From Ectopseudomonas mendocina (GTDB taxonomy: Bacteria > Pseudomonadota > Gammaproteobacteria > Pseudomonadales > Pseudomonadaceae), in the NCBI RefSeq assembly GCF_016008875.1, contig NZ_JADTQG010000002.1, forward strand, positions 248,001-312,000: a DNA stretch of 64,000 nucleotides, read 5' to 3'. The notes under the pieces are model-generated. The model worked only from the letters and a program-made list of their open reading frames with translations. It was not told the DNA's origin and searched no databases. The position numbers and the translations under genes are program-made. Shown here piece by piece: positions 19,605-27,620 of the stretch; positions within the stretch are counted from its first letter, which is position 1, and the number at the start of each line of letters is the position of its first letter.

Positions 19605-20617
19605 GCCAGGCTCTCCGTTTGCGCCTGGTGCAGTTGCCCCAGGCGGCTACGCGTACGGGAAAAGTCGACGTGGGCGACGCCTGTGCACAGCGCATCCAGA
19701 CTGCTTTGGCCCTGCAGCCAGAGTTCACGACCACTGTCGTAGGCGATGTCGATGAAGTTGACCAGGCGCTGCTGCTCGTCCGGCGAGCACCGCGCCAATA
19801 GCGGCAGTTCTCCGACGGCGATGTGCGCGAAGCGCTGGCACAGCTGCAGGTAGTCGCCGCTGGCCAACGGCTGTCGGCAGAGCGCGGCGAAATCCAGCCA
19901 GATCGTTCGTTCATCCATGCCGCGCAGGGTCAGAGTGCGGCGCTGCAGATGCAGCTGCGGCGCAGCCGGCAGGTGCGCCAGGCGCGCTTCGAGCAACGCC
20001 GCCGGGCCTTGCAAATAAAGCCCCCAATGCCGCGTGCTGTGCGTCCGATAGTCGGGGCCGGCCGCCATCTGCTGCACCAGGCAGCGCCGTTGCAGCAGAT
20101 CGGCGAACGGCTTGAAGCGGCTGTGATAGAGAGGGTTGGGGCACAACTGCTCCGGCGCGTAATTGGAGCTGAACAGCAGGATGCAGCCGCGCTCGATCAG
20201 CGGCTGCAGCAGCCGCCCGAGCAGGATCGCATCGCCGATGTCGTGCACGTGGAATTCATCGAGGTAAAGCAGTCGGGCTTCACGGGCCAGCTCATCGGCG
20301 ACACGCTCAAGTGGATCGGCCTGACCGGTGTGCGCCAGCATACGCTGCTGCACTTCCTGCAACAGTGCGTGCACATGTACGCGTCGCTTGGGTTGAACGG
20401 GCGCAGCGTGAAACAACGCTTCGAGCAATAGACTCTTGCCCCGCCCCACTCCGCCCCAGAGATAGGCGCCAGCGGCAGGACGACGCCAGGCGACCGGCCG
20501 CAAGCGCGCCTGCAGCCAGTCGACCAGGCGTGCAAGCACCCGCTGCTGGGCGTCATCGAGATGCAGGCCACGCGCTTCGATGAAGCTCGTGGCCTGCGAG
20601 CGCAACTCAGAAGTCAA
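19598..20617 (-). CDS. zapE: ZapE/AFG1-family ATPase
   Basis: About 339 residues. The Walker A motif is GGVGRGKS (near residues 54-61), Walker B is LLYLDEFHVHDIGDA, and the family motif LLFSSNYAPEQLCPNPLYH follows. AFG1/ZapE proteins act in cell division or membrane-protein quality control. The frame overlaps the pcaG stop by 11 bp and begins with TTG at 20617; no ATG is available nearby, so the start relies on coupling to pcaG. Its presence inside a protocatechuate dioxygenase operon is unusual, and it may be a second copy of zapE in this genome. Confidence 0.85.
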   Translation of the reverse strand: MTSELRSQATSFIEARGLHLDDAQQRVLARLVDWLQARLRPVAWRRPAAGAYLWGGVGRGKSLLLEALFHAAPVQPKRRVHVHALLQEVQQRMLAHTGQADPLERVADELAREARLLYLDEFHVHDIGDAILLGRLLQPLIERGCILLFSSNYAPEQLCPNPLYHSRFKPFADLLQRRCLVQQMAAGPDYRTHSTRHWGLYLQGPAALLEARLAHLPAAPQLHLQRRTLTLRGMDERTIWLDFAALCRQPLASGDYLQLCQRFAHIAVGELPLLARCSPDEQQRLVNFIDIAYDSGRELWLQGQSSLDALCTGVAHVDFSRTRSRLGQLHQAQTESLAC

Positions 20618-21215
20618 AGAACACCGTTTCTCCCTCGCCCTGGATACGAATGTCGAAGCGATAGGCCGGCTTGCCGTCCACCTCGCAACGTTTGGCGATC
20701 AGCGTCTCGCGGCGCTGTGGCTGCTCGATCAGGTTGAGCACCGGGTCCTTGGCATTGGCCTCGGCCTCGTCTTCGAAGTACAAGCGAGTGTTGAGGTGAA
20801 TATTGATGCCACGGGCGAACAGCGCGACGTTCACGTGCGGCGCCATTGGCACACCCGCCGCGTTGTTTACCACACCCGGTTTGACCGTGTAAGCGAACCA
20901 CTCGCTGCCGGCATCGAAAGTGGTGGCGGTACGGCCGAAGCCGTTGAACGGTTTGGACTGGTCGTAATCCTCGTCGTAGTGGCCTTGATGATCGGCCTGC
21001 CACAGTTCGAGAAAGGCATCACGTACCAGGTGGCCGTTGCCGTCGTAGACGTGGCCGACCAGCACGATGTGTTCGCCCGGGGCTTCAGAGCGCGCCATCT
21101 GGTTCCAGATTTCCTGCTCGCGGGTCGGGTTGCCGGCGGCAGCCAGGGCCAAGCCGATATGGACGTAGGGGCCGGCGGTTTGCGAGGGGGTTTCCGGCAG
21201 CAATTCAACAGGCAT
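20607..21215 (-). CDS. pcaG: Protocatechuate 3,4-dioxygenase alpha subunit
   Basis: 202 residues, intradiol dioxygenase fold. The alpha subunit forms the active protomer with PcaH and lacks the full iron ligand set. Recognisable parts are LLPETPSQTAGPYVHIGLAL at the N-terminus, DAFLELWQADHQGHY and RLYFEDEAEANAKDPVLNLI. Two ATGs are possible: 21221 directly abuts the AGGAGG ribosome site, so the second at 21215, six bases away, is preferred. A 138-bp repeat element separates it from pcaH, where these genes are normally almost contiguous. Confidence 0.95.
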   Translation of the reverse strand: MPVELLPETPSQTAGPYVHIGLALAAAGNPTREQEIWNQMARSEAPGEHIVLVGHVYDGNGHLVRDAFLELWQADHQGHYDEDYDQSKPFNGFGRTATTFDAGSEWFAYTVKPGVVNNAAGVPMAPHVNVALFARGINIHLNTRLYFEDEAEANAKDPVLNLIEQPQRRETLIAKRCEVDGKPAYRFDIRIQGEGETVFFDF

Positions 21216-21229
21216 GGTCATCCTCCTAT

Positions 21230-21367
21230 GAGCCTGCTCAGGATCTCGCGAGCTAGAGCCAGACAAGGCAAAAGGGCTGAGGAAGCGCAGTTTACGAGTA
21301 GTAAATGAGCATTCCGAAGCCGTTTTTAACGCCGTCTGGCCGACGCGCAGCAGATCCTGGGCGGCTC
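21230..21367. repeat. Imperfect terminal-inverted-repeat element, copy 2 (between pcaH and pcaG)
   Basis: 138 bp bounded by GAGCCTGCTCAGGATCT and the complement of AGATCCTGGGCGGCTC. It shares with copy 1 the blocks GATCTCGCGAGCTAG, GCCA.ACAAGGC, TTTACGAG, TTTAACGCC and GGCCGACGCG, but has a different and shorter core. It ends 1 bp from the pcaH stop and 2 bp from the pcaG ribosome site. Confidence 0.8.
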
Positions 21368-21368
21368 A

Positions 21369-22088
21369 TCAGTTGTTTTCGAAATGGGTTTTCCGCTGCC
21401 CGCGCAGCACGATATCGAAGCGATAGGCCAGGCAATCCATCGGGTTCGCCGTGCTCATGTCGAGCCTGGCGATCAGCGTCTCTACCGCATCAGCGTTGGC
21501 GATGGATTTGACGATTGGGCACAGCGGGATCAGCGGATCGCCCTCGAAATACAGCTGGGTGATCAAGCGCGTAGCGATCGACGGGCCGTTGAGCGAAAAG
21601 TGGATGTGCGCCGGACGCCAGTCGTTGGGATTGTTGCGCCACGGGTACGGACCGGGCTTGATGGTGCGGAAGATGTAGCGCCCTTCGCTGTCGGTCAGCG
21701 CGCGGCCGACACCGCCGAAGTTGGGGTCGAGCGGCGCCAGGTAGCGGTCGTTCTTGTGCCGATAGCGACCGCCGGCGTTGGCCTGCCACATTTCCACTAG
21801 GGTATGCGGGATCGGCTTGCCGTACTGGTCCATCACCCGGCCGGAGACGATGATGCGCTCGCCGATGGGCAGGCCACCGTTGTTGAAGTTGAGCAGCAGG
21901 TCGTTGTCGTGCTCGGCGAACTTCAGGTGCGAGAAATCCGGGCCGGTGGTTTCGGAAATCGATTGCGGGATGCTCACCAGCGCCTGACGCGGCGAGCGGG
22001 TGATGGAGGTCTTGTAGTCGGGGGTGAAGGCTTTCGGATGCCAGTTGCGGTCGCGAATGGCAAAGCGACGGTTATCCTCGGCAGGCAT
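21369..22088 (-). CDS. pcaH: Protocatechuate 3,4-dioxygenase beta subunit
   Basis: 239 residues, the normal length. It binds the catalytic non-heme Fe(III) and opens the ring of protocatechuate to 3-carboxy-cis,cis-muconate. The iron ligands are visible: Tyr109 in GGRYRHKND, Tyr148 in KPGPYPWRN, His161 and His163 in WRPAHIHFS. The start [20 protein letters not shown] matches the family. It lies downstream of pcaQ in the same direction with a PcaQ-type box about 115 bp before the start. Confidence 0.97.
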   Translation of the reverse strand: MPAEDNRRFAIRDRNWHPKAFTPDYKTSITRSPRQALVSIPQSISETTGPDFSHLKFAEHDNDLLLNFNNGGLPIGERIIVSGRVMDQYGKPIPHTLVEMWQANAGGRYRHKNDRYLAPLDPNFGGVGRALTDSEGRYIFRTIKPGPYPWRNNPNDWRPAHIHFSLNGPSIATRLITQLYFEGDPLIPLCPIVKSIANADAVETLIARLDMSTANPMDCLAYRFDIVLRGQRKTHFENN

Positions 22089-22200
22089 GGCGCACTCCTG
22101 TTATGGCTATTGTGGAGTTTCCCGGGCGCAGGCTGCCCAGGGAATTGCAGCAGTCTCGGCCAAACCCGCCTTGATGAACATTGAAAAGACGCCAGCAGAA

Positions 22201-22218
22201 CATAACCAAATGGTTATG
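22201..22218 (-). promoter_or_regulatory. PcaQ-type LysR box upstream of pcaH
   Basis: A perfect 7-bp inverted repeat with a 4-bp spacer (CATAACC-N4-GGTTATG). It fits ATAACC-N4-GGTTAA, which I recall as the PcaQ site of Sinorhizobium meliloti. It overlaps the pcaQ stop codon and lies 113-130 bp before the pcaH start, a suitable distance for an activator. Confidence 0.7.
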
Positions 22219-23146
22219 GAAAATCGCCCTCACGGTAGGCCTGCGCCACCTCGCGCAGTGCATCGCAGAAACGTTCGGCCGCCAGCGGCAGGCTAAGGGC
22301 GCCATTGCGGCAGATACCGACCGAGCCACCGGGTTCGCGCACGTGCAACTGCAGTTCGGCCAGTTCGCCACGCTGCACGTCCAGGCACACCGAATCCTGC
22401 GGTGCTACCCATAGCGCCTCGCTGCTCAGCACGTAGCGTCTGCTCAATGCCGGCGACAGGGTTTCCAGGCGCTGGCGCGAAGGCGTTATCCCGCATTGCA
22501 CGAACAGGCTGTCGGCATGCTTGCGGATCGTGGTGCCGGCGCTAGGCAGCACCAACGGGTAATCGCCGAGGCGATCCGGCAGCGCGTCACCCGCGGCCAG
22601 TAGCGGATGACCGGGGCGCACCACCAGGGTCATCGACTCGCTGTACAGGTGCTCGAAGGTCAGGCCCTGGATATCCGGACTGTCGGTCATGCGGCCAATC
22701 ACCAGATCCAGCTCGCCGACCCGCAACTGGCTCAGCAGGTAGGCTCCCGGCCCGGTGGCGACGCTGACCACCAGCGCCGCATGTCGCTCGTGCAGACGGC
22801 GCACCACCTCGGGAATCAGCAGGCTCTCGACCGTCGACAGCACGCCAACCCGCACCTGCCCGGCCTCGTGCTCGCCTTCGCGCAGGCTGTTCACGCCATC
22901 GCGCAGCGCCTGCACGCATGGCCCGGCGTAACGCATGAAGGCCACACCCGCGGCGGTCAGCGTCACACCCTGCTTGCCGCGCTCGAACAGGCTGGCGTCG
23001 AGGATGTCCTCCAGCTCCCTGAGCGTCTTGGAAATCGCCGGCTGGCTGACCGCCAGGGCATCGGCCGCCTTGGCGAAACTGCGCTGGCGGGCGATCTCGA
23101 GAAAGCACAGCAGGTGGCGGAATTTGATTCGGGTGTCGATGTTCAT
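22214..23146 (-). CDS. pcaQ: LysR-family activator of protocatechuate dioxygenase genes
   Basis: 310 residues. The N-terminal helix-turn-helix has RSFAKAADALAVSQPAISKT (about residues 22-41), then the LysR linker and an effector-binding domain with SESMTLVVRPGHPLL. The start MNIDTRIKFRHLLCFLEIAR at 23146 is typical of PcaQ; an upstream in-frame codon at 23185 would add 13 odd residues. It precedes pcaHG in the same direction, as I recall from P. aeruginosa, rather than being divergent. Confidence 0.92.
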   Translation of the reverse strand: MNIDTRIKFRHLLCFLEIARQRSFAKAADALAVSQPAISKTLRELEDILDASLFERGKQGVTLTAAGVAFMRYAGPCVQALRDGVNSLREGEHEAGQVRVGVLSTVESLLIPEVVRRLHERHAALVVSVATGPGAYLLSQLRVGELDLVIGRMTDSPDIQGLTFEHLYSESMTLVVRPGHPLLAAGDALPDRLGDYPLVLPSAGTTIRKHADSLFVQCGITPSRQRLETLSPALSRRYVLSSEALWVAPQDSVCLDVQRGELAELQLHVREPGGSVGICRNGALSLPLAAERFCDALREVAQAYREGDFP

Positions 23147-23214
23147 CGCAGGTACCAGACGCGGACGCCTGTGATGATGCCGCAAAGCGTCACCGCCTCA
23201 CAGTCACGCCTAGG

Positions 23215-23826
23215 TCAGTAGCCACTGGGTTCAGGGCTTCGCTGCCCTCGGGCATGGCAGGCACTGGCCATGGCTTCATCCTTGAGCAGGCGCCCTCCAG
23301 CGACCTTGCGCACGATCCAGGGCAGCTTGCGCACGTGGCCCCCGCCGAGGCGGGCGAGCACGTAGGCCATCGCACACTTCTCGAACAGCTCGGCATTGAA
23401 CAGGAGGCGGTTTCGCGTGATGCCGAGTACCAGCAAACGACCGTCTACCAGACCGGCATTGCCACCTGGCGCCAGCGCTTCGGCCAGTTGCCCGACCTGG
23501 GTAGGCGCCCAGTTGCGCCCCAGGTGCCTGGCCTGCTCGTCGAAGATGCCCGGCATTTCCTCCCCCAGCCCCGCCAGTTGCAGGCTCCAGCGCGGACTCA
23601 ACGTCGCCACCGCCCCGGCATCGGCACGTGCCAGGTAAACCTGGGCATGCGTGCTGGCAATGCCAGTACCGGGATCGCTCAGGCTCAGGCTGCGAACGCC
23701 CCCGCCAGGTTCCAGCATCAGCATCCTCGCTTCGCCAACCAGGCGCATCGATAGCGCATCGCCCGGGCGATTGAGCAGGCCCTTGCTACTGAGCCGCAGC
23801 GCCGCCTTGATCAGTTCGTCCTGCAT
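23215..23826 (-). CDS. Class II aldolase/adducin-fold protein lacking the metal ligands
   Basis: 203 residues. The start MQDELIKAALRLSSKGLLN and the segment ASTHAQVYLARADAGAVATL align by eye with class II aldolases, including the active one two genes upstream. Where that enzyme has Glu, His-x-His and His as metal ligands, this protein has no acidic residue and no His-x-His (ATLSPRWSLQ), and NRLLFN replaces the MRNHGA region. It is therefore probably non-catalytic or has changed function. The ATG at 23826 lies 2 bp after the aminotransferase stop. Last gene of the operon. Confidence 0.7.
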   Translation of the reverse strand: MQDELIKAALRLSSKGLLNRPGDALSMRLVGEARMLMLEPGGGVRSLSLSDPGTGIASTHAQVYLARADAGAVATLSPRWSLQLAGLGEEMPGIFDEQARHLGRNWAPTQVGQLAEALAPGGNAGLVDGRLLVLGITRNRLLFNAELFEKCAMAYVLARLGGGHVRKLPWIVRKVAGGRLLKDEAMASACHARGQRSPEPSGY

Positions 23827-23828
23827 GC

Positions 23829-25295
23829 TCAGACCGCCATCTTGAATACATCTTCGAAGCGGTTCAGCGCTTCGTCGATGATATCGTCGCTGTCGGCAGC
23901 GCTGGTATAGAGGCGGCTGCCGGCCAGGGTCACCAGGCCGTGCGCCATATAGGCTGCGCCCATTTCTTCCATCATGTGCTTGCGCGGATTCACCTCGCGC
24001 ATCAGCTGGATCGGATTGCGCACGTTGAGCAGCAATACGCCGGAGGTCTGCAGGTGCACCACCGAACCCTGGTTGTACACGACGTAGGGCAGCCCCAGAC
24101 GCTCGATGATCTGCTCCAGCCCGGCGGTTATGCGATCCCCCGCCCGCCCGGCCAGGGCGCAGGCGTTGCGCTTTTCCATCTCCAAAAGAGTGTGGTAACC
24201 CGCCACGCTGGATAGCGGGTTGGCCGTCAGGGTGCCGCCGACGAAGGCGCGCTTGCCCTGTTTGCCGCCGATACCACCGGCGAGCATCATCATGATCTCG
24301 CGGCGCCCGCCGATGCCGCCCGCCATGGGGTAGCCGCCGGTCAGGCACTTGCCGAAGATGGTCAGATCCGGCATCACGCCGAAATACCCCTGCGCGCCGC
24401 CCATGCCGACGCGGAACCCGCTGACCACCTCGTCGAAGATCAGCAGTGCGCCAAACTCGTCGCAGAGCTTGCGCAGGTTGGCGTTGAAGTCCTTGTGCGC
24501 CGGTCGCGTACCGCTTTCCGGCCCCAGCGGCTCGACGATGATGGCCGCCGTCCCGCCGCGCAGGCGGTTGAGCTGCAGGCGCCTGCGAATGGCCGAGAGA
24601 TCGTTGGGAAAGCTCTCCTGGGTGAAGCGGGTGGAGCCACCCGGGATACCGACAGCCTCACGCCGGCCGGTACCGGGGATGCGCATGCCGTACACCATCT
24701 GGTCGCTCCAGCCGTGATAGGCGCCACCGATCTTGATGATTCTCTTCTTGTTGGTATAGACCCGGGCCAGGCGAATGGCGCCCATCACCGACTCGGTGCC
24801 GGAGGCCAGCATGCGGAACATCTCCACCGACGGCACGTGCCTGCAGACCAGCTCCGCCAGCTTGATCTCGTATTCATGCAGCAGACCGGTGACAGGCCCG
24901 CACTCGCGCAGGGTCTCGATCACCTTTTCCTGCACCACCGGATCGTTGCTGCCAAGCAGGGTGGGACCACCGGCTTGGAGAAAATCGATGTAGCGATTGC
25001 CGTCGACATCCTCGAGGTGAGCGCCGAGGGCGCTTTTCATGGCCAGCGGGAAGGGATAGTTGAATGCCAGATTATGCTGGATGCCACCAGGAATGACTTC
25101 GGCGGCACGGCCAGCGAGCTGCTTGGATGTGCGGCAGTTATTGTCGAAATAGTCGTGCACTTTCTGCATGTGTTCGCGACGGATCGGGCGGATCGGTTGC
25201 GTGATCAGCGCCTTGAGCCGGGCATCGACTGCAGCGGTGTCGGGCCAGCGCGAAATGCCGGAGTTACCTGGATTCAAGGCAGTGGGAGCGTTCAT
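23829..25295 (-). CDS. Class III PLP-dependent aminotransferase (glutamate-1-semialdehyde aminomutase-like)
   Basis: 488 residues. The PLP fold is clear: SGTESVMGAIRLARVYTNKK, the YHGWSD phrase, LIFDEVVSGFRVGMGGAQGY with the PLP aspartate, and the Schiff-base lysine in IFGKCLTGGYPMAGGIGGR. An N-terminal extension of about 45 residues precedes the HemL-like core (VIPGGIQHNLAFNYPFPLA). The gene is in an operon with a sugar kinase and an aldolase, not with heme genes, so catabolic transamination or a related PLP reaction is more likely than heme synthesis (inference). Substrate unknown. Confidence 0.85.
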   Translation of the reverse strand: MNAPTALNPGNSGISRWPDTAAVDARLKALITQPIRPIRREHMQKVHDYFDNNCRTSKQLAGRAAEVIPGGIQHNLAFNYPFPLAMKSALGAHLEDVDGNRYIDFLQAGGPTLLGSNDPVVQEKVIETLRECGPVTGLLHEYEIKLAELVCRHVPSVEMFRMLASGTESVMGAIRLARVYTNKKRIIKIGGAYHGWSDQMVYGMRIPGTGRREAVGIPGGSTRFTQESFPNDLSAIRRRLQLNRLRGGTAAIIVEPLGPESGTRPAHKDFNANLRKLCDEFGALLIFDEVVSGFRVGMGGAQGYFGVMPDLTIFGKCLTGGYPMAGGIGGRREIMMMLAGGIGGKQGKRAFVGGTLTANPLSSVAGYHTLLEMEKRNACALAGRAGDRITAGLEQIIERLGLPYVVYNQGSVVHLQTSGVLLLNVRNPIQLMREVNPRKHMMEEMGAAYMAHGLVTLAGSRLYTSAADSDDIIDEALNRFEDVFKMAV

Positions 25296-25308
25296 TGCGA
25301 GTGTCCTT

Positions 25309-25941
25309 CTAGTTGTCGTTCAGGCTGGCAAGGGCGTCGCGGCACAGCGCGTTGTCAGGTTGCGCGAGCAGCGCGCGGCGGAACCAGTCGCGCGCTTCCA
25401 GCTCCAGCAATTCCATGACCCGCCCGGCCTGCTCGAAGGTGCTGGCGATACCGATCGCACCGTGGTTACGCATCAGGTAGGCATTCACATCAGGACGCAC
25501 GCGGCGGCTGACCAGCCAACTCAGCAGCCCGGAGCCGGAAGGGCCGTAGGCGCACATGGGCACTTGCCTGCCGATCACCCTGCGGGCCTCGGCCCCGCTG
25601 ATCGGCAATGCCCGGCCGAGCAAGGTGAAAGCGCTGGCGATCGGTTGATGGGTATGCAGGCTGGCCTGGCAATCCGGGCGCGCCCTGAACATCCTGGCGT
25701 GCAATCCGCTTTCGACAGAGGGTTTGCCGTCACCGGCAAGTTGCTCCAGGGTATCCAGGCGCAGGATGCAGATGTCCGCTGGCGACATGGCGTAGTAATC
25801 GCTGGCCGAGGGGGTGACGGCGAAGCGCTCGGCGTCGATGCGCAGGGCCAGGTTGCCGCCGATACCGGCGAGAAAGCCCTTGTCGGCCATCTCCACCGCG
25901 GTACGCACCAGGGTTTCCCTGGCCCGCTGTTCAAGACTCAT
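25309..25941 (-). CDS. Class II aldolase (fuculose-phosphate aldolase-like), intact metal site
   Basis: 210 residues. The four ligands of the fuculose-1-phosphate aldolase zinc site are present: Glu77 (PSVESGLH), His96 and His98 (SLHTHQPIA) and His160 (LMRNHGAIG). GIGGNLALRI and VTPSASDYY form the phosphate-binding part. It should cleave or epimerise a phosphorylated polyhydroxy compound made by the upstream kinase (inference). The start overlaps the kinase stop as ATGA. Confidence 0.85.
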   Translation of the reverse strand: MSLEQRARETLVRTAVEMADKGFLAGIGGNLALRIDAERFAVTPSASDYYAMSPADICILRLDTLEQLAGDGKPSVESGLHARMFRARPDCQASLHTHQPIASAFTLLGRALPISGAEARRVIGRQVPMCAYGPSGSGLLSWLVSRRVRPDVNAYLMRNHGAIGIASTFEQAGRVMELLELEARDWFRRALLAQPDNALCRDALASLNDN

Positions 25942-27536
25942 TGAGCACCTCGGTTAAGTTGCGCGTAGAACGGCACGAGCGCCTTGTGCGCGGCGCGAAA
26001 GTTCTCGTAGCTGCAGTCGTAGAGCGCATGCCGGGCGCTGTCCGGTTCGAAGGAGCGGCGAATCGCGACACGCTCGGCAATCTCGGAAAATCCCATGGCG
26101 CCGATGCCGACCCCTGCCAGGAAGGCTGCACCGCGCGCATTGGCCTGGATCGGCTGTTCGGGCAGGCGCACGGTGACGCCGAGCACGTCGGCGAAGATGC
26201 GGCACCAGACCTCCGATTGCCCGCCGCCGCCGACCAGCGTGATCGCCTTGGTCGGGCTGCCGATGAAGGCTTCCACGGCCTGCATCATCCAGCGCGTATT
26301 CAGGGCCACACCTTCGAGAAAGGCACGCACCACATGTTCGCGGGCATGCTCGAGTGTCATGTTGACCAGGCCGGCGCGCAAATTGGCGTCATCCACCGGG
26401 CTACGCTCCCCCATCAGCCATGGCAGATAGAGCAGCCCGCGTGCGCCGGCCGGGACTCCGGCCGCGACCTCGTCCAGGATGCGATAGACGTCAGGCCCCG
26501 CCTCGTTCTGCAGCAGCGCGTCCTTCGCGTAGAGAATGCGATCGCGCAGGAAACTCAGGTTGGCACCTGCGGCCGACTGCATGGCCATCATCAGGTAGCG
26601 GTCAGGCAGCGCGCAGGGCACGGCGGCGATCTGCCGGAGCACGTCGGTTTTCTTCTTCGCGACATGCGCACCGATCCACGACGAGGTGCCGACGTACAGG
26701 TGCAGCGCGTTGTCCGCGACCGCGCCGGAGCCCAGCGCGGCGGCCGTGTTGTCGACCGCTCCCGCCACTACCGGCAGGCTCGATGGCAGGCCGAGGCGCT
26801 CGGCCACCGCCGGCAGTAAGGTGCCGATGACATCCTGGCAGCGCACCAGCTCAGGCAACTGGTCGCGCCTTAACCTCGCCATGCCCAGCAGGCGCTCGTC
26901 ATAACGAATGCGGCTCGGATCGCGGTTGTCGGTGACCCAGTTGCACAGGGCCGAATCGACCGTCGCGGCGATGCGGCCGGTCAGGCGCAGGTTGATGAAG
27001 TCGAGAACGTTGAGGAACTTGTCGGTGCGCTCGTACAACGCCGGCAACTCATCACGGATGAAGGCGATATGGCCGAAGCTGTCCTTGCCGGACAGTGCCG
27101 GCGCGCCGCCGGTCAGGCGTAACCAGCGCCACAGTTTGAGCGGATCGTAACCGGCGACGCGCGGCAGAGCGCCGCCAACCCGGCGCCGTACCGCCTGCTG
27201 CCCGCGCATGTCCATGTACAGCAGGGCGCGAGCGAGCGGATTACCCTCGCGATCCACCGGCAGCGTGCCCTCGCCCTGGCAGGAACAGGCCACGGCCACC
27301 ACCGCACGCCGCACAGCTGCGTCGCCTGCCAGCGCTTCTTCGGCACTCTCCAGCAGCGCCTGCCACCAGTCTTCCGGGCACTGTTCGACGCCAGCGCCCG
27401 GCAACAGGTGGGTTTGCACGGCGCGGAAGGCAAAGCGTAGGACGCGCCCGTCCAGGCTGACCAGCGCCGTCTTGCAGCCGGAGCTGCCGAGGTCAACGGC
27501 AAGCACCAGGCGATCATCGGGATTCAAGGCTGCCAC
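25938..27536 (-). CDS. FGGY-family carbohydrate kinase (xylulokinase-like)
   Basis: About 532 residues. The N-terminal phosphate loop is LAVDLGSSGCKTALVSLDG, followed by a middle GAVDNTAAALGSGAVADNAL and the C-terminal ATP-binding TLVGGGGQSEVWCRIFADVL. FGGY kinases phosphorylate sugars, polyols or related compounds; the substrate is not deducible. First gene of the four-gene operon. The start is GTG at 27536, or possibly TTG at 27527, which has AGGTGG five bases upstream. A 27-bp palindrome lies between it and the divergent tetR-type gene. Confidence 0.85.
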   Translation of the reverse strand: MAALNPDDRLVLAVDLGSSGCKTALVSLDGRVLRFAFRAVQTHLLPGAGVEQCPEDWWQALLESAEEALAGDAAVRRAVVAVACSCQGEGTLPVDREGNPLARALLYMDMRGQQAVRRRVGGALPRVAGYDPLKLWRWLRLTGGAPALSGKDSFGHIAFIRDELPALYERTDKFLNVLDFINLRLTGRIAATVDSALCNWVTDNRDPSRIRYDERLLGMARLRRDQLPELVRCQDVIGTLLPAVAERLGLPSSLPVVAGAVDNTAAALGSGAVADNALHLYVGTSSWIGAHVAKKKTDVLRQIAAVPCALPDRYLMMAMQSAAGANLSFLRDRILYAKDALLQNEAGPDVYRILDEVAAGVPAGARGLLYLPWLMGERSPVDDANLRAGLVNMTLEHAREHVVRAFLEGVALNTRWMMQAVEAFIGSPTKAITLVGGGGQSEVWCRIFADVLGVTVRLPEQPIQANARGAAFLAGVGIGAMGFSEIAERVAIRRSFEPDSARHALYDCSYENFRAAHKALVPFYAQLNRGAQ

Positions 27537-27580
27537 CTCATATTTTTTTCTTCGCTCTTCCCATTTCCCGCCGCCCGAGC

Positions 27581-27607
27581 TAAAACATAAGCATTGCTCA
27601 TGTTTTA
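27581..27607. promoter_or_regulatory. 27-bp near-perfect palindrome, probable TetR-type operator
   Basis: TAAAACAT and ATGTTTTA are perfect 8-bp arms around AAGCATTGCTC, itself almost self-complementary; only the outer pair of that core and the centre break symmetry. It stands in the 84-bp space between the divergent kinase and regulator genes, in the only AT-rich spot, where it can control both promoters. Confidence 0.7.
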
Positions 27608-27620
27608 AGAGGATGTAGGG

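Noticed and set aside
23827..24348. N-terminal extension of the aldolase-like protein across the aminotransferase gene
   Set aside because: The extra residues are an Arg/Gly-rich shadow of the aminotransferase; the ATG at 23826 gives a normal aldolase-fold start.
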